Below, piece after piece: positions 6,969 through 10,388 of a DNA stretch of 10,388 bases. Origin of the DNA: Acanthaster planci (Eukaryota; Echinodermata; Asteroidea; Valvatida; Acanthasteridae); NCBI RefSeq assembly GCF_001949145.1, contig NW_019091566.1, positions 363,063 to 373,450 of the forward strand, in the 5' to 3' direction. A program made the position numbers and the translations under genes. Within the stretch, counting starts at the first letter, position 1. Each line of letters opens with the position of its first letter. The notes below the pieces were generated by a model that did not search any database, was not told where the DNA came from, and saw nothing but the letters and a program-made list of their open reading frames with translations.

Positions 6969-8030
6969 TGCTTTACTTCAAAATTCTGCAATGAATCGGG
7001 TGATCTGGCATAGATCTTCAAGTAGTAGTCTTACAATGTACGCGGTTTGAAGGAAATCGGCCCAAAGCAAGGACCAAAAGTCGTGTGTAGAACGACCCCA
7101 TGTTACGTCTATAGGCAAAAAATGGAAAAGAAGAAAAAGAAAGGAAAAGAATTTTTAAGAAAAAGGGGGAAAAACAAACAAAATTTAAGAATACCAACAG
7201 CTGTTTCGTGGCCTGTGTCAAAAACAACAAAAATGAGTCAACTAGGGTCGTTTGAGTGTAGCTGGATTGCACATCCGCATTGTTAAAAAGCTAATGACAA
7301 CTTGTGGAACAATAGTTCATGCCCAAACTTGCCCATAGCCGTAGCTACCTTTAAATACGCCGACAGACATTCCTTTTCGAGCATAGTCTTAGTTGCATTT
7401 TATACCAGTACCTTCTTCTTAATCGCCTGAAATATTAATTGGATTGGTTTAACCATTCCATAGTAAGGTCTATCTTTGAATTCATATTTTCAACAACTTG
7501 AAAAGTAGATGTTAGTGACTACATTGTGCCATACTTGGAGCTAGCAGTGGTAGCGCTAGGGCATAAGTCTCTTCTATTGCCTTGTTTATGAGGCGTGCCG
7601 TGGTGTCTGTTTAACGGAATACTGAGTTCTTTTAAATGACACATACAAGTGATTACATGCAAAAAAAAACCCACTAAATCATATTGCCAAAGTTTTAATC
7701 AGTTTAGATTTTAATCTTTGGTCTACCGTGTTCAAGCTGCCCAAATGACCTACATTTTGCATGTGTCCATAGTGTCATTACGCCATTCGCTACATTTGAT
7801 CAACTGCTTGTGCGCCCTCATCCATCTGTGCCTCAGTGCACTGCGGTGTGACTGCATTACCATCGGATGTGTTTGGTAGGGCTGCCACAAAAAATCTTGT
7901 TTGCTACATGAGTCCTGTGTTAATCTTCGATCAACTACTATATTAGTAAATAAGCTGTTTTATCATTTTAACGATTCTTGATGGGAGTGTTTTTGTATAT
8001 TTCGTCTCTTTGTTTGATATGTTTCAGATT
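6969..8030. other. AT-rich non-coding sequence, no gene seen
   Basis: A pure purine run of 28 bases (7124-7151) and flanking A-rich DNA produce a lysine-rich open frame of 79 codons around 7047-7286. That is low-complexity sequence, not a recognisable protein. The remainder has no sustained open frame, no repeat array and no RNA-gene signature that I can see. Confidence 0.5.
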
Positions 8031-8045
8031 ACCGCGCTCACCATG

Positions 8046-8095
8046 CATGAATACAGAAAGGTCCACTAACCATGAATATAGAGAGGTACACTACA
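8046..8095 (+). repeat. 25-bp tandem duplication
   Basis: Copies at 8046-8070 and 8071-8095 match at 20 of 25 positions; both begin CATGAATA and include the phrase AGGT(C/A)CACTA. It lies just before the rise in GC content. No function is evident. Confidence 0.65.
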
Positions 8096-8126
8096 GATGC
8101 CACTCTAAATTCATCATGTTAGTTCG

Positions 8127-8597
8127 CTACAGATCAAGAGGTGGGACTTGAGATCTTTGTTCCTCTTTCCTCAGGTCTAACCGAGGCGAATGGGGGGCAG
8201 CACTGGGTGTTTGTTGCCGCCCCCGGTTGAGGGGCACTGCCATGCGACCCGAGAGCATATGGGACGAGTAAGAACTCCCCGTCAGCCACTCTCCACTGGG
8301 AGAGTGAGACTGGAAATCTACGGCGTTCCAACAGAGGGTAAGTCGGGTTCTGAGCTTCAGCGCAGAGCGACCCCTACATCCCTTTGACTCACAAGGGCTC
8401 GCTGGGCGAGAATGTTCCTCAATCTCCGTTGAGCATAACACTTCCTGGCCTCCAAAGCTCGTCGGACAAAAAGCCCCATCGATGGACCGACACCCAACCA
8501 CCAATGGCACTGCAGCGGGCGGGGCACGTCGGCATCTACCGGTCCTACTTCTCCCACAATTGCAGCAAATCTGGAGCCCAACACAGTACCACGTCAT
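8127..8597 (-). CDS. unrecognised open frame, low confidence
   Basis: This is the longest uninterrupted frame in the window: an ATG at 8595-8597 opens 156 codons, rich in Arg, Ser, Pro, Cys and Gly. I see no known domain. Cysteines cluster near the start (CCNCG..GRC) but do not form a recognisable zinc knuckle. The frame lies in the GC-rich part of the window, where long frames arise more easily, and two other frames of this strand are also open for 65-75 codons here. A plus-strand exon candidate at 8175-8337 competes for the same DNA. It could be a decayed coding fragment that follows the minus-strand frames at 8622-9253, or an artefact of composition. Confidence 0.2.
   Translation of the reverse strand: MTWYCVGLQICCNCGRSRTGRCRRAPPAAVPLVVGCRSIDGAFCPTSFGGQEVLCSTEIEEHSRPASPCESKGCRGRSALKLRTRLTLCWNAVDFQSHSPSGEWLTGSSYSSHMLSGRMAVPLNRGRQQTPSAAPHSPRLDLRKEEQRSQVPPLDL
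8175..8337 (+). other. candidate exon with strong splice signals
   Basis: A pyrimidine-rich acceptor (TTCCTCTTTCCTCAG, ending 8174) and a near-consensus donor (GAG|GTAAGT starting 8338) bound 163 bp. One frame is open from an ATG at 8190 to the donor: 49 codons plus one base. The stop TAA at 8178-8180 precedes it in frame, so if coding this would hold a start codon. The start context is weak, with C at position -3. No downstream exon in the matching phase was found. The alternatives are a non-coding RNA exon or chance, and the minus-strand frame at 8127-8597 conflicts with it. Confidence 0.25.
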
Positions 8598-8621
8598 CCA
8601 ACGGATGGAACCACTGAGTCC

Positions 8622-8906
8622 CTAGATTGCCGCTGGACCTCCTACCACATAGTGTGGTGCCTTGGGTACAAGCGATACTGATACAAATGGGGCCTTTGCC
8701 TGGCAACAATAATCCCAGTCCCCACACAGCCCCGGGTTAGATCTTGCACGCTCTGGCAGGTCCAGCAACCCAAGGCTCCTTGGCCGGGAAGAAACACAAT
8801 TGTAAATGCTCTTTTTGTTCAGGCCCTTTTTGTTAGAATCACTGTTCAGATGACCCATTTCCTTGCTCATGGAAGCCTTCAAATCAGTCTCTGAGACATT
8901 TTCCAC
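8622..8906 (-). pseudogene. continuation of upstream minus-strand frame after a shift (possible)
   Basis: This frame is open for 94 codons on the minus strand and overlaps the end of the frame at 8879-9253 by 28 bases in another register. Its first residues are charged and polar (Glu, Ser, Asp, Lys), with lysine-rich stretches, and look more protein-like than the GC-driven frames nearby. The overlap would fit one older reading frame broken by a single-base shift near 8880-8906. No family is recognised, and the shift is inferred from composition only. It could equally be two unrelated chance frames. Confidence 0.2.
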
Positions 8907-9253
8907 ACTACTCTACCACTGAGGATTCCACCAGCAGCTATCCATCCTGGATCTGTTGTCTTCTTCACTGGCACACTCAATCTTTCAAAGCGGCCTGCCT
9001 GTGCAGACATCCAGGGAGAATCCTTCAGTGGCCCCTCAGTCAATAAGATAATTATCATACTGAGCTGACCAGTACCCAGATTAGGTTTAAGATCCGCACG
9101 TATCAGATACTCTGGACCTGTCATCCGATGAGGGCAAACCTGTATCAGCCAGTGAGCTTTTTTCTTCAGAATTGCGCCTCCGTCTTCTTTAGAATGGCTA
9201 GGTTCCCTGCCTCTCCTAACCAGCATGTAAACAAGAAGAAGCCGACCGCCCAT
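8879..9253 (-). CDS. unrecognised 124-residue open frame
   Basis: The ATG at 9251-9253 has a good Kozak context (A at -3, G at +4), and a TGA lies in frame just upstream (9257-9259), so this start is well defined. The 124 residues have mixed, protein-like composition: a hydrophobic Leu/Val stretch near residues 4-12, a basic Lys/Arg segment, and a hydrophobic run (MIIILL) near the middle. No domain is recognised. The end overlaps the open frame at 8622-8906 in another register. It may be a remnant of a mobile-element or host gene, or a chance frame in a moderately GC-rich region. Confidence 0.25.
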   Translation of the reverse strand: MGGRLLLVYMLVRRGREPSHSKEDGGAILKKKAHWLIQVCPHRMTGPEYLIRADLKPNLGTGQLSMIIILLTEGPLKDSPWMSAQAGRFERLSVPVKKTTDPGWIAAGGILSGRVVWKMSQRLI

Positions 9254-9305
9254 CCTTCAAATATCATCCCTTTAGTTCTAGTATTTTAGCGTCAATTTCT
9301 TTCAG

Positions 9306-9410
9306 GAGCTCCCCCAAGACTGCTGCTCCATCGACGCTATGGAATCACTGACGATGGCCAAGAGATGGCAATTCCATGCTTTGAGAGCTCTTAGTTACTT
9401 CTACTTCTAG
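9306..9410 (+). other. possible short terminal exon
   Basis: A good acceptor (AATTTCTTTCAG, ending 9305) opens a frame of 34 codons that ends at TAG 9408-9410. The residues are mixed and protein-like, including WQFHALRALS. A TAG lies in frame shortly upstream of the acceptor, so splicing would be needed. The piece is short enough to be chance, and no joining upstream exon was identified. Confidence 0.15.
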
Positions 9411-9488
9411 CAAGATGACTTCCAGAAGAATTTATCTGTTGCAGAAACTCTGGATGCGTACAAAAACAAAATTTATGTTGGGTCTGGA
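9411..9488 (+). other. possible short exon or frame fragment
   Basis: A pyrimidine-rich acceptor (CTTCTACTTCTAG, ending 9410) is followed by 25 open codons and TAA. The peptide starts QDDFQKNLSVAETLDAYKNK, which has a plausible helical, charged character. It lies about 90 bp before the gene candidate at 9577 and could belong to an upstream neighbour or be chance. It conflicts with reading 9306-9410 as a terminal exon, because the same TAG serves both. Confidence 0.15.
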
Positions 9489-9576
9489 TAAAGCAGTTCG
9501 CTTTGGCATGTAATGCAGTGCCTTCAAGCTTCCACACTTTCTGGCGTGTGCATACGAATAGGGCTTTATTGCAACA

Positions 9577-10202
9577 ATGGACGACACACTCCTCACCATC
9601 CCCGAGCAGTTTATTCCTTTATCTCTCCCCACCACTTTTGCTCATTGGTCTAACGTCATTGACGCAATGCCAATCCCGTACGAAGGAGTGAACCAGAATG
9701 TAGAGAATCGACCTCTGCTCAGAAGATTCCTTTACGCTGGCCAATTCCTCGTGCAACTTGAGGGTAAAGCAAAGTGGCTGATGATATTTGAGGTTGAAAC
9801 AAAGGTAGGAACTTCGTTTCCGCCAAGCTTCTACGCCAAGACAGGGCTTTAAGCCTCGAAAGCAGGTGCAATCTTCTCTAGCACTGCATCCTGTGCGAAA
9901 TCGCCCTTGTTGGTCTTTTGGGGCCCTATAAGCAAACAAGGACAACGATGGACCAATCTACAACCAACGACGAGGCGTCAAACCAACGTACCCTCGAATA
10001 TCCGGAGGGCAATGTAGGTGACTATTTCGATTCTCTAGCAACCCCCAATCACGAACCAGCTGCCTGCCTCTTACTGGATTTCGCAGGGACCTGGGGAGCT
10101 GAAGGGATCACCTCGGACGAATGCGTGCTTACAAATTTCTCAGACGCATACAAGCTTGAGTTCGTAAATTTACGAGCGCCCCTCTGTCCAATACATTACT
10201 GA
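9577..10202 (+). CDS. two-exon gene candidate, 182-residue unknown protein
   Basis: Exon 1 is 9577-9804 and exon 2 is 9882-10202, separated by a 77-bp intron. The ATG has an excellent Kozak context (AACAATGGA) and an in-frame TAG at 9559-9561 upstream. Exon 1 gives 76 complete codons ending at AAAG|GTAGGA. Exon 2 begins after the pyrimidine-rich acceptor CAATCTTCTCTAG in the same phase and runs 106 codons to TGA. Without splicing, the exon 1 frame stops at TAA 9850-9852, inside the intron. The predicted product has an acidic N-terminus and aromatic-rich exon 1 sequence (WLMIFEVE). A CILC motif and a hydrophobic stretch lie near residues 78-92, and an acidic, Asn/Thr/Glu-rich part follows from about residue 99. 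I recognise no family and no signal peptide. Alternatively these are two short separate frames, the second starting at the ATG at 9948, which also has a strong context. Confidence 0.45.
9805..9881 (+). other. predicted 77-bp intron
   Basis: The donor GTAGGA follows AAAG, and the acceptor TTCTCTAG is preceded by a short pyrimidine tract. The segment is phase 0, is not a multiple of three, and contains an in-frame stop for exon 1. A possible branch-point region lies around GCTTTAAGC near 9847. The prediction rests on signals and frame agreement only. Confidence 0.4.
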
Positions 10203-10277
10203 AACCAACTCTAATCCTTCCCGATAAGGCGTGAGGTCAAAATACAAACGCTTTTGAAAGCGTCGAACGCTTTGTAA

Positions 10278-10388
10278 ACGGTAAGCCTCACGGACGGTCA
10301 ACATCGAACAGACGAATGCTTCAGCGAGGCTGGCCAAACCGTTGCGGTCGAGTACACCTTGCACTCTGCAGCTTCCAGTAAACACTGG
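10278..10388 (+). CDS. open frame running off the right edge, partial
   Basis: After a TAA at 10275-10277, a frame stays open for 37 codons to the end of the window. Its composition is balanced and protein-like, and includes the phrases DECFSEAGQTVAVEYTL and SAASSKHW. An AG at 10284-10285 (GTAAG|CC) could act as an acceptor, which would set the exon at 10286 with one leading base. That phase does not match the most obvious internal donor of the upstream gene candidate (GTAAAT at 10164, phase 0). It may therefore be the first part of another exon or an unrelated frame. The opposite strand is also open here for 71 codons (10170-10385), so the strand is not certain. Confidence 0.25.

Noticed and set aside
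7047-7286. 79-codon lysine-rich plus-strand frame
   Set aside because: It is driven by a 28-base pure purine run and A-rich flanks; low complexity with no domain.
9619-9945. 108-codon minus-strand frame antisense to the two-exon candidate
   Set aside because: The plus strand has a better start context, splice signals and frame agreement; the minus frame is Arg/Ser/Cys-rich as expected for an antisense shadow.

Overview
The window reads as non-coding to lightly genic nuclear DNA of an animal. It has moderate to low GC, long stretches with no open frame, GT..AG splice-like signals, Kozak-like starts, fold-back elements with target-site duplications and a degenerate tandem array. There is nothing bacterial: no operon spacing, ribosome-binding-site pattern or recognisable prokaryotic gene. 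The repeat style suggests a marine invertebrate such as a cephalochordate or lophotrochozoan, but that is inference. No tRNA, rRNA or CRISPR array was seen.

Layout. 1-1080 is AT-rich and featureless. A CTCF-like motif lies at 1086-1100. A GC/CpG-rich block with several hairpins covers about 1560-2095. It is followed by promoter-like and polyadenylation-like signals and a weak primer-binding-site-like motif (2124-2290) that could be a decayed LTR. An alternating purine/pyrimidine double palindrome sits at 2651-2673. A 190-bp fold-back element with 8-bp flanking direct repeats occupies 3117-3306.

From 3375 to about 6970 lies a compound repeat. A flanking block (here called A) occurs four times (3375, 3551, 4508, 6838). 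Two arrays of a unit of about 147 bp (here called B) follow the second and third A copies. Many B units carry an E-box palindrome and a CRE palindrome whose starts are 20-21 bp apart. One B unit (5661-6080) is split by a palindromic insertion flanked by a perfect 13-bp direct repeat. Removing the insertion and one repeat copy restores a 146-bp unit. Both arms of the insertion carry a motif resembling half of a hammerhead ribozyme core.

6970-8030 is AT-rich with no gene seen. From about 8130 GC content rises. Weak coding candidates lie on the minus strand (8127-9253), with a competing plus-strand exon at 8175-8337. The best gene candidate is a plus-strand two-exon model, 9577-9804 joined to 9882-10202 across a 77-bp intron. 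It gives a 182-residue product that I do not recognise. A further open frame runs off the right edge (10278-10388). No pathway can be inferred. The most notable content is the compound array and the element nested in it.
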